This document shows positions 1 through 6,384 of a DNA stretch of 12,839 bases, in pieces. Origin of the DNA: Prado023 sp049688595 (GTDB taxonomy: Bacteria; Actinomycetota; Actinomycetes; S36-B12; CAIYMF01); contig JBAVLA010000133.1 of the NCBI GenBank assembly GCA_049688595.1, positions 1-12,839 of the forward strand. The letters run 5' to 3'. Below the pieces are notes generated by a model. That model saw only the letters and a program-made list of their open reading frames with translations. It had not been told where the DNA came from and ran no database searches. The position numbers and the translations under genes are program-made. Each line of letters begins with the position of its first letter. The first letter of the stretch is position 1.

Positions 1-126
1 GCCCATCTGGGCCATGGCGGCGGCCATGTCCATGACGCCCCAGTGGGCGACGCACTTGTCGTCACGGAACTGGATGATGTCGATGACGTTCCACTCGACC
101 CGGTTCCCGCTCGCAGGCACCCCCAT
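1..126 (-). pseudogene. SnoaL-like ester cyclase / NTF2-like protein, C-terminal fragment (5' truncated, also cut by the window edge)
   Basis: The minus-strand frame reads MGVPASGNRVEW, then VIDIIQFRDDK, then VAHWGVMDMAAAMAQMG. This is the usual last third of the SnoaL-like polyketide cyclase/ester cyclase family (GVPxTGxRVEW, IDIxRxxDGKIxEHW, then a short amphipathic helix). Family members are normally about 130 to 150 aa; only about 42 residues are here. The C-terminal end continues past position 1. The frame stays open up to an in-frame stop at 220-222, but the residues before the Met at 124-126 do not look like the family, and the missing N-terminal half would have to lie under the SMR gene. 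I therefore read it as a gene truncated at about 130 to 195 when the neighbouring module arrived, not as a short functional protein. Its substrate cannot be inferred. Confidence 0.55.
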
Positions 127-197
127 GCACACCGGCCCCCGGCTCCACAGACCCAGACCAGCACGGCGACCTGTTCGACGAGTCACACTACCGGCGC

Positions 198-243
198 AAG
201 TTGGTACGGGCGTGCCACCCTAGTGGTACGCCCGTACCAACTT
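198..243. promoter_or_regulatory. Nested double-palindrome operator for the TetR-family regulator, upstream of the SMR gene
   Basis: Two 21-bp arms (198-218 and 223-243) are reverse complements at 20 of 21 positions, separated by CCTA. Each arm holds its own 14-bp palindrome: GGTACGGGCGTGCC at 203-216 (one mismatched pair) and GGTACGCCCGTACC at 225-238 (perfect). The half-site is therefore GGTACG / CGTACC, present four times. The centres of the two palindromes are 22 bp apart, about two helical turns, so two dimers would sit on the same DNA face. The site ends 15 bp before the SMR start codon, and a TetR gene follows the SMR gene. No clean -35/-10 pair stands out, so the promoter probably overlaps the operator. 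The transcribed arms could also fold into a long hairpin before the ribosome binding site. Confidence 0.85.
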
Positions 244-245
244 GG

Positions 246-251
246 AAGGAG
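246..251 (+). promoter_or_regulatory. Ribosome binding site fixing the SMR start
   Basis: AAGGAG lies 7 nt before the ATG at 259. It selects this start over in-frame upstream codons, which would add a tail unlike the SMR family. Confidence 0.8.
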
Positions 252-258
252 CCCCGCC

Positions 259-582
259 ATGGCCTGGGCACTCGTCATCCTCGCCGGCCTCTTCGAGACC
301 GGCTTCGCGCTGTCGCTGAAGGCAAGCGAAGGCTTCTCGCGCCTGGTCCCCTGCGTGCTGTTCGTCGTCTTCGCCGCCACCAGCTTCACCCTGCTGGCAA
401 TCGGCCTGCGGACCCTGCCCGTCGGGTCCGCCTACGCCGTGTGGACCGGTATCGGAGCCGTGGGAACTGCCGTCGCCGGGATGATCTTCCTCGGCGAGTC
501 CACCGAGGTCCTCAAGCTCATCTCGATCGTGCTCGTCGTGGCCGGCGTCGTGGGCCTGCAGCTGACCAGCACTGCGCACTGA
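259..582 (+). CDS. SMR-family efflux transporter, Gdx/SugE-like
   Basis: A 107-aa, four-helix small multidrug resistance protein of normal family length, expected in the cytoplasmic membrane as an antiparallel dimer exchanging protons for a small cation. The central acidic residue of helix 1 is E13 (AGLFETGF). The loop and helix 3 read LPVGSAYAVWTGIGAVGTA, with W62 and the WTGIG form typical of the guanidinium-exporter (Gdx/SugE) branch. G10, S42 and W62 match positions I recall as the Gdx binding site, but position 16 is Phe where Gdx proteins usually have Trp, so guanidinium specificity is uncertain and quaternary ammonium or other cations remain possible. The preceding double palindrome and the TetR gene 1 nt downstream suggest a self-regulated, ligand-induced operon. 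No guanidine riboswitch fits in the short leader. Confidence 0.93.
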   Translation: MAWALVILAGLFETGFALSLKASEGFSRLVPCVLFVVFAATSFTLLAIGLRTLPVGSAYAVWTGIGAVGTAVAGMIFLGESTEVLKLISIVLVVAGVVGLQLTSTAH

Positions 583-583
583 C

Positions 584-1198
584 ATGCCAGCGACCACCAC
601 CACCCGCTACGCGCGAGGTGAGCAGCGGCGACGCGCCCTTGTCGAGGCCGCAGCTGACCTGCTCCTCGAGCAGGGGCTTGCTGCACTCAGCCACCGCGCA
701 GTCGCAGCCCGCGCCGGACTGCCACTGGCGTCCACGACCTACTACTTCGCCTCCACCGACGACATCCGCGACGAGGCTTGGCAGCACATCGCCCAAGGAT
801 GGGCCGCACGTGCAGGCGAGGTGGTCGACGCTCTGCCGGACCAGCTCGACGTTGACCAGGCTGCACAAGCCATCGCCCGGATCATCGGAGCCGACGAAGC
901 GAGCGCCCAGATGCTGCTGATGTACGAGCGCTACTTGGACGCCGGCAGGCACCAACGACTCCGCCCGGTCGTCGTCGCCTGGAACGCTCGCCTGGAGGAA
1001 CTGGTGTACCGGGTGCTCCTCCATGCCGGTCTCCCAGCCGACGGCGGCCTACCCCGACTCGTCATCGCCGTCGCCGACGGCGTCGCGGTCACCGCTCTCG
1101 CGGAGGGCACTTCGGTCCACGATGCGGTGAGCGCAACGGTGATTCAGACGCTCCTGCTGCTACAGACAGCGCTCGGGAACCGGTCGCATTCCTCCTGA
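584..1198 (+). CDS. TetR/AcrR-family transcriptional regulator
   Basis: A 204-aa protein of normal TetR length. The N-terminal domain (residues about 10 to 60) carries the helix-turn-helix: LVEAAADLLLEQGLAALSHR, then AVAARAGLPLASTTYYFAS, with the usual YYxF before the fourth helix. The remainder is the helical ligand-binding and dimerisation domain, whose ligand cannot be read from sequence. The ATG at 584 lies 1 nt after the SMR stop, so the two genes are almost certainly cotranscribed and translationally coupled. The obvious target is the nested palindrome at 198-243, with the exported compound or a relative as likely inducer (inference). Start choice: no in-frame start lies closer to the helix-turn-helix, and the ATG sits at the expected distance from it. 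Confidence 0.93.
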   Translation: MPATTTTRYARGEQRRRALVEAAADLLLEQGLAALSHRAVAARAGLPLASTTYYFASTDDIRDEAWQHIAQGWAARAGEVVDALPDQLDVDQAAQAIARIIGADEASAQMLLMYERYLDAGRHQRLRPVVVAWNARLEELVYRVLLHAGLPADGGLPRLVIAVADGVAVTALAEGTSVHDAVSATVIQTLLLLQTALGNRSHSS

Positions 1199-1437
1199 TC
1201 GGGCGCCCGGGGCAGGTCGTCCGCACATGGCTCCACGTCGTCGTCGGGCGACGTTCCTCGCCGTGCAAGTCCTGCCTGCGGTCCTCCAGTTCGATGTGAC
1301 GTATGTCCGCGAGGGGTTCAGCGAACCTCGCAGCCAAGTTGTTGGGAATCGACCGGCGGCGCACCCCTGAGGGCTGACCTTGCGCCCAAGTCGTGGCCCA
1401 TCGGGCCAGCGCGTGGCTGCATGGGCCACAACAGACT
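1199..1437. other. Region without a recognised gene between tetR and the rpmB terminator
   Basis: I find no convincing coding region. A minus-strand frame contains NLAARFAEPLADIRHIELED, which looks somewhat protein-like, but I do not recognise a family, and it lacks a clear start and ribosome binding site. The stretch may be the remnant or junction of the accessory segment carrying the SMR/TetR pair, or simply the untranslated 3' region of tetR. Confidence 0.4.
1309..1331 (+). terminator. Weak hairpin downstream of tetR, possible terminator
   Basis: GCGAGG (1309-1314) pairs with CCTCGC (1326-1331), and TTC (1317-1319) pairs with GAA (1323-1325), with a two-base GG bulge and an AGC loop. It is followed by AGCCAAGTTGTTGGG, not a true U-tract, 110 nt after the tetR stop. 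It may end the SMR/TetR transcript; the evidence is only the fold. Confidence 0.25.
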
Positions 1438-1467
1438 GGACCCGACTCCTCGACGGGAGCCGGGTCC
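1438..1467 (-). terminator. Probable transcription terminator of rpmB
   Basis: Arms 1438-1449 and 1456-1467 pair over 12 positions with one A/C mismatch around a TCGACG loop. The hairpin lies 36 nt past the rpmB stop in the direction of rpmB transcription and is followed on that strand by AGTCTGTTGTGG, a poor U-rich tail of the kind common in high-GC actinobacteria. Confidence 0.55.
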
Positions 1468-1503
1468 TGGGACGGCAGTCCGATGGCAGTACGGGGGTGT
1501 GCG

Positions 1504-1692
1504 TCAGCCGCGCGAGACCTTGCCAGCCTTGAGGCACGAGGTGCACACGTGGACCCGCTTCGGGGTGCCGGCCACCACCGCGCGCACCGACTGGATGTTC
1601 GGGTTCCAGCGGCGCTTGGTCCGCCGGTGGGAGTGCGAGATGCTGTGGCCGAACCCGGGGCCCTTGCCGCAGATCTCGCAGTTGGCAGCCAT
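1504..1692 (-). CDS. rpmB: 50S ribosomal protein L28
   Basis: A 62-aa protein matching full-length L28: MAANCEICGKGPGFG, then SHSHRRTKRRWNPNIQSV and a C-terminal TSCLKAGKVSRG. C5/C8 and C50/C53 form two CxxC pairs, the zinc-binding C+ version of this protein. It binds 23S rRNA in the large subunit. The ATG at 1692 has GGAG 6 nt upstream on the minus strand; a longer open frame extends upstream but would add residues absent from the family. The gene is divergent from the DAK2 gene, an arrangement conserved in actinobacteria. It has its own promoter at 1754-1783 and a terminator-like hairpin at 1438-1467, so it is probably monocistronic. Actinobacteria often carry a second, cysteine-free L28 used under zinc limitation; this would be the zinc-replete copy (family knowledge, not visible here). 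Confidence 0.98.
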   Translation of the reverse strand: MAANCEICGKGPGFGHSISHSHRRTKRRWNPNIQSVRAVVAGTPKRVHVCTSCLKAGKVSRG

Positions 1693-1753
1693 GTGGTTCT
1701 CCATCCTCGGGCAGGTGGGCAGGCCGGAACAGCGGCCGATCGATGACCGGGCA

Positions 1754-1783
1754 AGGGTATCCGACTGGGAGTGCGGCGCCCAA
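1754..1783 (-). promoter_or_regulatory. rpmB promoter
   Basis: On the minus strand TTGGGC (1778-1783) and TACCCT (1754-1759, fits the actinobacterial TAnnnT) are 18 bp apart. Transcription would start near 1747, giving a leader of about 55 nt. The block GATACCCTTGCCCG (1748-1761) recurs with one change before the DUF177-rpmF genes. Confidence 0.6.
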
Positions 1784-1838
1784 ATCACCCGCCGGGCGAC
1801 CTGCGCCGCTGGTGCCGGCCCGGGGGGGCACCGGGCAT

Positions 1839-1844
1839 TAGCCT
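1839..1844 (+). promoter_or_regulatory. Possible -10 element of the DAK2-recG operon
   Basis: TAGCCT fits TAnnnT and would place the mRNA start near 1851, 27 nt before the GTG at 1878. There is no recognisable -35. The ribosome binding site GGAGG (1866-1870) lies 7 nt before that GTG. Confidence 0.3.
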
Positions 1845-1877
1845 TGGCGGCAGTCACCGCAAGTCGGAGGTGGATCC

Positions 1878-3500
1878 GTGCGCACCCTGCTCGACGCCGA
1901 GGCGCTTGAACAGTGGGCGGCGCTCGCCCTCGACGGGTTGCGCAGGCACCGCCGTGCGATCGACGCGCTGAACGTCTTCCCGGTGCCGGACGGCGACACG
2001 GGCACGAACATGTACCTCACCCTGGAGGCCGGGGTCGAGGCCATGACCGGCCATGGGCAGGACGCGGCCGGGGCGGGCAGCTCCCAGCTTGCGACGCTGG
2101 CGCGCGGCACCCTGCTGGGGGCGCGGGGCAACTCCGGTGTCATCCTCTCGGAGCTGATCCGTGGCGTCGCGGCCCAGCGAGTCGCAGACCTCCAGCGCCC
2201 CCTCGACGGCCAGTGGCTGGCCGATGCTCTCGGCAGGGCCGCCGGCCGGGCCTACGCTGCCGTCTCCAACCCGAAGGAGGGGACCGTCCTGACGGTCGCG
2301 CGCGCCGCGGCTGAGGCTGCGGCGGCTGCTGCGGCGCAGAACGAGGGCAGCCTCCTGGCTGCAGCGCAGGCCGCCGCGCTGTCCGCCCGGGATGCGCTGG
2401 CCGAGACCACCGGCCAGCTGGAGGCGCTGCGCCGGGCCGGCGTCGTCGATGCTGGGGGCCGCGGATTCGTGGTGCTCAGTGACGCCCTCCTCGAGGTCGT
2501 CAGCGGGGTGCACCGGGACCTGCCCGAGTTCAAGCGGCTGGCGCCCGAGCCGGACTCGCTGGCGGCCCCGGAGGATCGGGTCCACGGCTACGGGGGGCCC
2601 TCGTACGAGGTGATGTTCCTTCTTGACGTGCCCGACGACCGGATGCCGGCTCTCAAGGGCCAGCTCGCGGCCCTCGGGGACTCGCTGGTCGTGGTCGGCG
2701 GGGACAACCTCTGGAACGTCCACGTCCACGTCGATGACGCGGGTGCGGCGATCGAGGCGGCGCTGGCGATGGGGATGCCGCATCGCATCCGCGTCACCTA
2801 TCTCGCCGAGGTGGTCGACGCCGGCGTGCAGCCGACGGGCCGGGCGCTGGTCGTGGTCGCGCACGGTCAGGGGGTGGCCGACCTCCTCGAGGCCAGTGGG
2901 GTGACCGTGGTCCGATCGCCCCAGCTGGGTCGCCCCTCGACGTCCGAGATGCTCGACGGGATCCGCTCGACCGGGGTCAGGGAGGTCGTCCTGCTGCCCG
3001 GCGACAAGGACTCCCGTCCCGTCGCCGAGGCTGCAGCCGTGGCTGCGCGCGACTCCGGGCACCGAGTCGCGGTGATCCCGACCCGTTCGATTGTCCAGTC
3101 CCTTGCGGCGGTTGCCGTGCACAGCCCGACTGAGGCGTTCGACGACGACGTCGTGTCGATGACTCGGGCTGCCATGGCCACCCAGTACGCGGGGCTCACG
3201 ACAGCCATCAGGGATGCGGTGACCTCCGCCGGAGCGTGCCGCCTCGGCGACGAGCTCGGCGTGGTCGGCGGGGAGGTCGTGGAGATCGGCACCGACGTGG
3301 TCGAAGTCGGTCGCGCCGTGATTGGTCGCATGCTCGCCCGCGGCGAAGCCGAGCTGGTGACGATCGTGCTGGGGCAGGACGCGCCCGAGGGCTTCGTCGA
3401 GGAGATCCAGAGCTGGCTCACCCGGGACCATCCCGGGGTGGAGGCGGTCGGGTACGAGGGCGGGCAGCCGCGCTGGCACGCGATCATCGGCGTGGAGTAG
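1878..3500 (+). CDS. DAK2 domain protein, FakA/YloV-like (fatty-acid kinase family)
   Basis: A 540-aa protein. Residues 1 to about 205 form a DhaL/DAK2 nucleotide-binding domain: NVFPVPDGDTGTNM (residues 32-45, with metal-binding D38 and D40), GARGNSGVILSEL (81-93) and the closing VDAGGRGFVVL. The rest matches the middle and C-terminal FakA domains (from about 240, SYEVMFLLDVPDDRM; later VLLPGDKDSRPVAEAAA). In Firmicutes, FakA with a DegV-like FakB partner phosphorylates exogenous fatty acids as acyl phosphates; whether actinobacterial homologues do this is not established to my knowledge, and no FakB gene is in view. Length and domain order match the family. The GTG start has a good ribosome binding site 7 nt upstream. 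recG starts 2 nt after the stop, so the two are cotranscribed. Confidence 0.93.
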   Translation: MRTLLDAEALEQWAALALDGLRRHRRAIDALNVFPVPDGDTGTNMYLTLEAGVEAMTGHGQDAAGAGSSQLATLARGTLLGARGNSGVILSELIRGVAAQRVADLQRPLDGQWLADALGRAAGRAYAAVSNPKEGTVLTVARAAAEAAAAAAAQNEGSLLAAAQAAALSARDALAETTGQLEALRRAGVVDAGGRGFVVLSDALLEVVSGVHRDLPEFKRLAPEPDSLAAPEDRVHGYGGPSYEVMFLLDVPDDRMPALKGQLAALGDSLVVVGGDNLWNVHVHVDDAGAAIEAALAMGMPHRIRVTYLAEVVDAGVQPTGRALVVVAHGQGVADLLEASGVTVVRSPQLGRPSTSEMLDGIRSTGVREVVLLPGDKDSRPVAEAAAVAARDSGHRVAVIPTRSIVQSLAAVAVHSPTEAFDDDVVSMTRAAMATQYAGLTTAIRDAVTSAGACRLGDELGVVGGEVVEIGTDVVEVGRAVIGRMLARGEAELVTIVLGQDAPEGFVEEIQSWLTRDHPGVEAVGYEGGQPRWHAIIGVE

Positions 3501-3502
3501 CC

Positions 3503-5758
3503 GTGGGGGCGCTGGGCAGCGTGATCGGGGGGAAGTCGGCCAAGGCGCTGGGTGCCCTGGGCATCACGACCGTCGAGGAGCTGCTCACCCACTACCCGCG
3601 CCGCTACGTGGAGCGCGGCGAGCTCACCGACCTCGGCGCGCTCCGGGTCGGCGAGCAGGTGACCGTGATGGCGCGCGTCGACTCGGCTCGGGCCCGCCCC
3701 TTGCCGAGCAGGCCGGGGCAGCGGGGGCGACGAAGCATCCTCGAGGTCGTCGTGACTGACGGAACCGGACGGCTCACGCTCACGTTCTTCAACCAGGACT
3801 GGCTGGAGCGCCGGTTCCGGCCCGGCCAGCTGGGGCTGTTCGCCGGGACCGTGGGGGAGTTCAACCGGACGCGCCAGCTCCTGCACCCCGACTTCGAGCT
3901 GATCGACTCCGAGCACGCGGATCAGGCTGCCGCCGACTACGCCGGCCGGTTGATCCCGGTCTACCCGGCCACGGAGAAGGTCCCGAGCTGGACGATCGCC
4001 AAGATCGTGCAGACCGCGCTCCCGCTGGCCGACACCTGTCCGGATCCCCTGGACGCCGGCCTGCGCGAGCGGGCCGGCGTGATCGACCGGGCGACCGCGC
4101 TGCGGTGGATCCATCGCCCCGAGGACCGCGGCCAGGTCCGGCGCGCAGTCGACCGATTGCGCTGGGACGAGGCGTTCGGCGTCCAGGTGGTGCTGGCCCA
4201 GCGCCGGGCGGCGGTGACGGCCTCCCCGGCGGTCCCCAGGCCGGGTCGGCGCGGCGGCCTGCGGGACGCGTTCGATGCGATGCTGCCGTTCCGGCTGACC
4301 GAGGGCCAGCGTGCGGTCGGCCAGGTCCTCGAGTCCGAGCTGGCCGGTGGGCATCCCATGCATCGGCTGCTGCAGGGGGAGGTCGGCTCCGGCAAGACCG
4401 TGGTCGCCCTGCGAGCGATGCTGCAGGTGGTCGACTCCGGCGGGCAGGCCGCCCTGCTGGCCCCCACCGAGGTCCTCGCCGCGCAGCATGCCCGCACCAT
4501 CGGTGCGCAGCTCGGGCCGCTGGCTCAGGGCGGGATGCTCGGCGGGCGTCCCGATGCCACGCGGGTCGTGCTGGTGACCGGGTCGCTGGGCGCCTCCGCC
4601 CGGCGAGCGGCCCTCCTCGAGATCGCCAGCGGCGCGGCCGGGATCGTGGTCGGCACGCATGCGCTGCTCGAGGAGCGGGTCCAGTTCGCCGACCTGGGGA
4701 TGGTCGTGGTCGACGAGCAGCACCGGTTCGGCGTTGAGCAGCGGGCGGCGCTGGTCGCCAAGACCGGGGAGTCCGCGCGGCCCCACGCTCTGGTGATGAC
4801 CGCGACGCCCATCCCGCGAACTGTTGCGATGACCGTCTTCGGCGACCTGGAGGTCTCCACCCTGCGCGAGCTGCCGGCGGGGCGCCGCCCGCTGGTCACC
4901 CACGTGGTGCCCCACCTGGAGCGCCCCGGGTTCCTGGCGCGGACCTGGCAGCGAGCTCGGGAGGAGGTCGCCGCCGGGCGGCAGGTGTATGTCGTGTGCC
5001 CGCGGATCGACGCAGGCACAGCTGAGGCCGACGGGCAGCCGCTGCTGGCTGACGCCACTGAGGCCGGCGAACCCGGGCGGCTGCGGGCCGGCACGGGCGG
5101 TCCGGCTGGGCGTGGCGACGGTGCGTCCTTTGGGGCCGGCGCGGCGGTCGAGGCCGTCCTGCCCGAGCTGGCGGCCGGACCGCTGGCCGGGCTGCGGTTG
5201 GGCGCGCTGACCGGCCGGCTCACGGCTGCGGAGAAGGACGACGTCATGGCCCGATTCGCTGACCCCGCCCGGCCCGACGGGATCGACGTGCTGGTCGCCA
5301 CGACGGTCATCGAGGTGGGCGTGGACATCCCCAACGCCACGTTGATGATCGTGCTGGACGCCGACCGGTTCGGAGTGTCTCAGCTGCACCAGTTGCGGGG
5401 CCGGGTCGGTCGGGGCGCCCACGCCGGGCTCTGCCTGCTGGTCACCGAGGCGCCGCAGGGCAGCCCGGCCCGCGACCGGCTGGCCGCCGTGGCCGCGACG
5501 ACCGACGGGTTCGAGCTGTCCCGCTACGACCTGGCAGCGCGCCGGGAGGGCGACGTGCTGGGCGCGGCCCAGTCTGGGACGCGCAGGTCCCTACGCCTGC
5601 TGTCGGTGCTGGAGCACGAGGACGTGATCGCCCGGGCGCGGGCCGAGGCAACCGCCCTCGTCGCTGAGGATTGGGACCTGGCCGCCCATCCCGTCCTGGC
5701 TGACTCGCTGGCCCGCGATTTCGATCCCGAGCATGCCGAGTACTTGGAGAAGGCGTGA
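3503..5758 (+). CDS. recG: ATP-dependent DNA helicase RecG
   Basis: A 751-aa superfamily 2 helicase that reverses stalled replication forks and branch-migrates Holliday junctions. The N-terminal wedge/OB region (to about residue 165) includes LLTHYPRRYVERGELTDL and VVTDGTGRLTLTFFNQDWL. The helicase core has Walker A GEVGSGKT (292-299), the RecG-type motif II DEQHRFGVEQR (from 404), MTATPIPRT, and the C-terminal motifs VLVATTVIEVGVDIPNAT and QLRGRVGRG (about 629-637). A low-complexity Gly/Ala-rich stretch (about 503-545) lies between VYVVCPRI and the next conserved block; such inserts are common in actinobacterial RecG. The start is the GTG at 3503, with GGAG 5 nt before it, 2 nt after the DAK2 stop. 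The stop overlaps the rsmD start by 4 nt. Confidence 0.97.
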   Translation: MGALGSVIGGKSAKALGALGITTVEELLTHYPRRYVERGELTDLGALRVGEQVTVMARVDSARARPLPSRPGQRGRRSILEVVVTDGTGRLTLTFFNQDWLERRFRPGQLGLFAGTVGEFNRTRQLLHPDFELIDSEHADQAAADYAGRLIPVYPATEKVPSWTIAKIVQTALPLADTCPDPLDAGLRERAGVIDRATALRWIHRPEDRGQVRRAVDRLRWDEAFGVQVVLAQRRAAVTASPAVPRPGRRGGLRDAFDAMLPFRLTEGQRAVGQVLESELAGGHPMHRLLQGEVGSGKTVVALRAMLQVVDSGGQAALLAPTEVLAAQHARTIGAQLGPLAQGGMLGGRPDATRVVLVTGSLGASARRAALLEIASGAAGIVVGTHALLEERVQFADLGMVVVDEQHRFGVEQRAALVAKTGESARPHALVMTATPIPRTVAMTVFGDLEVSTLRELPAGRRPLVTHVVPHLERPGFLARTWQRAREEVAAGRQVYVVCPRIDAGTAEADGQPLLADATEAGEPGRLRAGTGGPAGRGDGASFGAGAAVEAVLPELAAGPLAGLRLGALTGRLTAAEKDDVMARFADPARPDGIDVLVATTVIEVGVDIPNATLMIVLDADRFGVSQLHQLRGRVGRGAHAGLCLLVTEAPQGSPARDRLAAVAATTDGFELSRYDLAARREGDVLGAAQSGTRRSLRLLSVLEHEDVIARARAEATALVAEDWDLAAHPVLADSLARDFDPEHAEYLEKA

Positions 5759-6384
5759 GCCGGATCATCTCGGGCACGGCTCGCGGGCGGCACATCAAGG
5801 TCCCACCCGGTGGAACCCGACCGACGACGGACCGCGTGCGGGAGTCGCTGTTCGCAGCACTGGACCACCTGATCGGCGGGTTCGCGGGCAAGCACGTCCT
5901 GGACCTCTACGCGGGGTCGGGTGCGCTGGGGCTGGAGGCCGCCAGCCGGGGAGCCGAGGTCGCCGTGCTGGTGGAGCGCGACCGCAGGACGGCTGCCGTC
6001 GCGCGGGAGAACGCGGGGGTGGTGGGCGCAGCCGGCGTCCGGGTCGTTCCCGCTGCGGTCTCGGCGTTCCTCGCCGGTGCGCCCGCGTCGTTCGATGTCG
6101 TCCTTGCCGATCCGCCCTACGACTTGCCGGCAGCCCACCTCGAGGCCGTGCTGGAGCGCATCTGCGCGGGTTGGCTCGCCGATGGCGCGATCGTCGTGGT
6201 CGAGCGGGCCACCCAGGGCGGTGGGTTCCGCTGGCCGACGCGCATCGTGCCGCTGCAGCACAGGACGTACGGGGGGACGACACTTTGGTACGGTCGGCGG
6301 GCGCTTGACGGCCAGGACGGGCGTCGGCGCGCGCCTGACTCACCCGACCGACGTCAGCGCGCCCCCGGTGGAGAGGAGCGATGA
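5755..6384 (+). CDS. rsmD: 16S rRNA (guanine(966)-N(2))-methyltransferase RsmD
   Basis: A 209-aa class I S-adenosylmethionine-dependent methyltransferase that modifies G966 of 16S rRNA on the small subunit. It shows the family opening SRIISGTARGRHIKVPPG, the RPTTDRVRESLF block (22-33), the cofactor loop VLDLYAGSGALGLEA (48-62) and the catalytic DPPY (119-122). The conserved part ends near residue 180 (TLWYGRRAL). The last roughly 28 residues are an Arg/Gly/Pro-rich tail translated from the stretch that also carries the coaD ribosome binding site; it has no family counterpart I recognise. The GTG start overlaps the recG stop as GTGA, with GGAG 5 nt upstream. The stop TGA (6382-6384) overlaps the coaD ATG at 6381. 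The rsmD-coaD pairing is widespread in bacteria. Confidence 0.96.
   Translation: MSRIISGTARGRHIKVPPGGTRPTTDRVRESLFAALDHLIGGFAGKHVLDLYAGSGALGLEAASRGAEVAVLVERDRRTAAVARENAGVVGAAGVRVVPAAVSAFLAGAPASFDVVLADPPYDLPAAHLEAVLERICAGWLADGAIVVVERATQGGGFRWPTRIVPLQHRTYGGTTLWYGRRALDGQDGRRRAPDSPDRRQRAPGGEER

Noticed and set aside
43..258. Upstream extension of the SMR protein to an ATG at 43
   Set aside because: The added 72 residues are low complexity, cross the operator, and are absent from the SMR family; ATG 259 has a proper ribosome binding site.
244..258. Guanidine riboswitch before the Gdx-like gene
   Set aside because: There is no room for one between the operator and the start codon, and the upstream text lacks the expected ACGR-type motifs in a structured context.
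1089..1831. Two overlapping minus-strand frames of about 220 codons across tetR, the gap and rpmB
   Set aside because: They run antisense to tetR and out of frame over rpmB, and no family could be recognised.
1854..3479. 541-codon minus-strand frame mirroring the DAK2 gene
   Set aside because: The plus strand encodes clear DAK2 motifs; the mirror frame is the usual high-GC shadow.
2867..5422. 851-codon open frame on the minus strand opposite recG and the DAK2 gene
   Set aside because: It is antisense to two clearly recognised genes, has Pro/Gly/His/Arg-rich composition and shows no family motif; long antisense frames are expected at this GC content.
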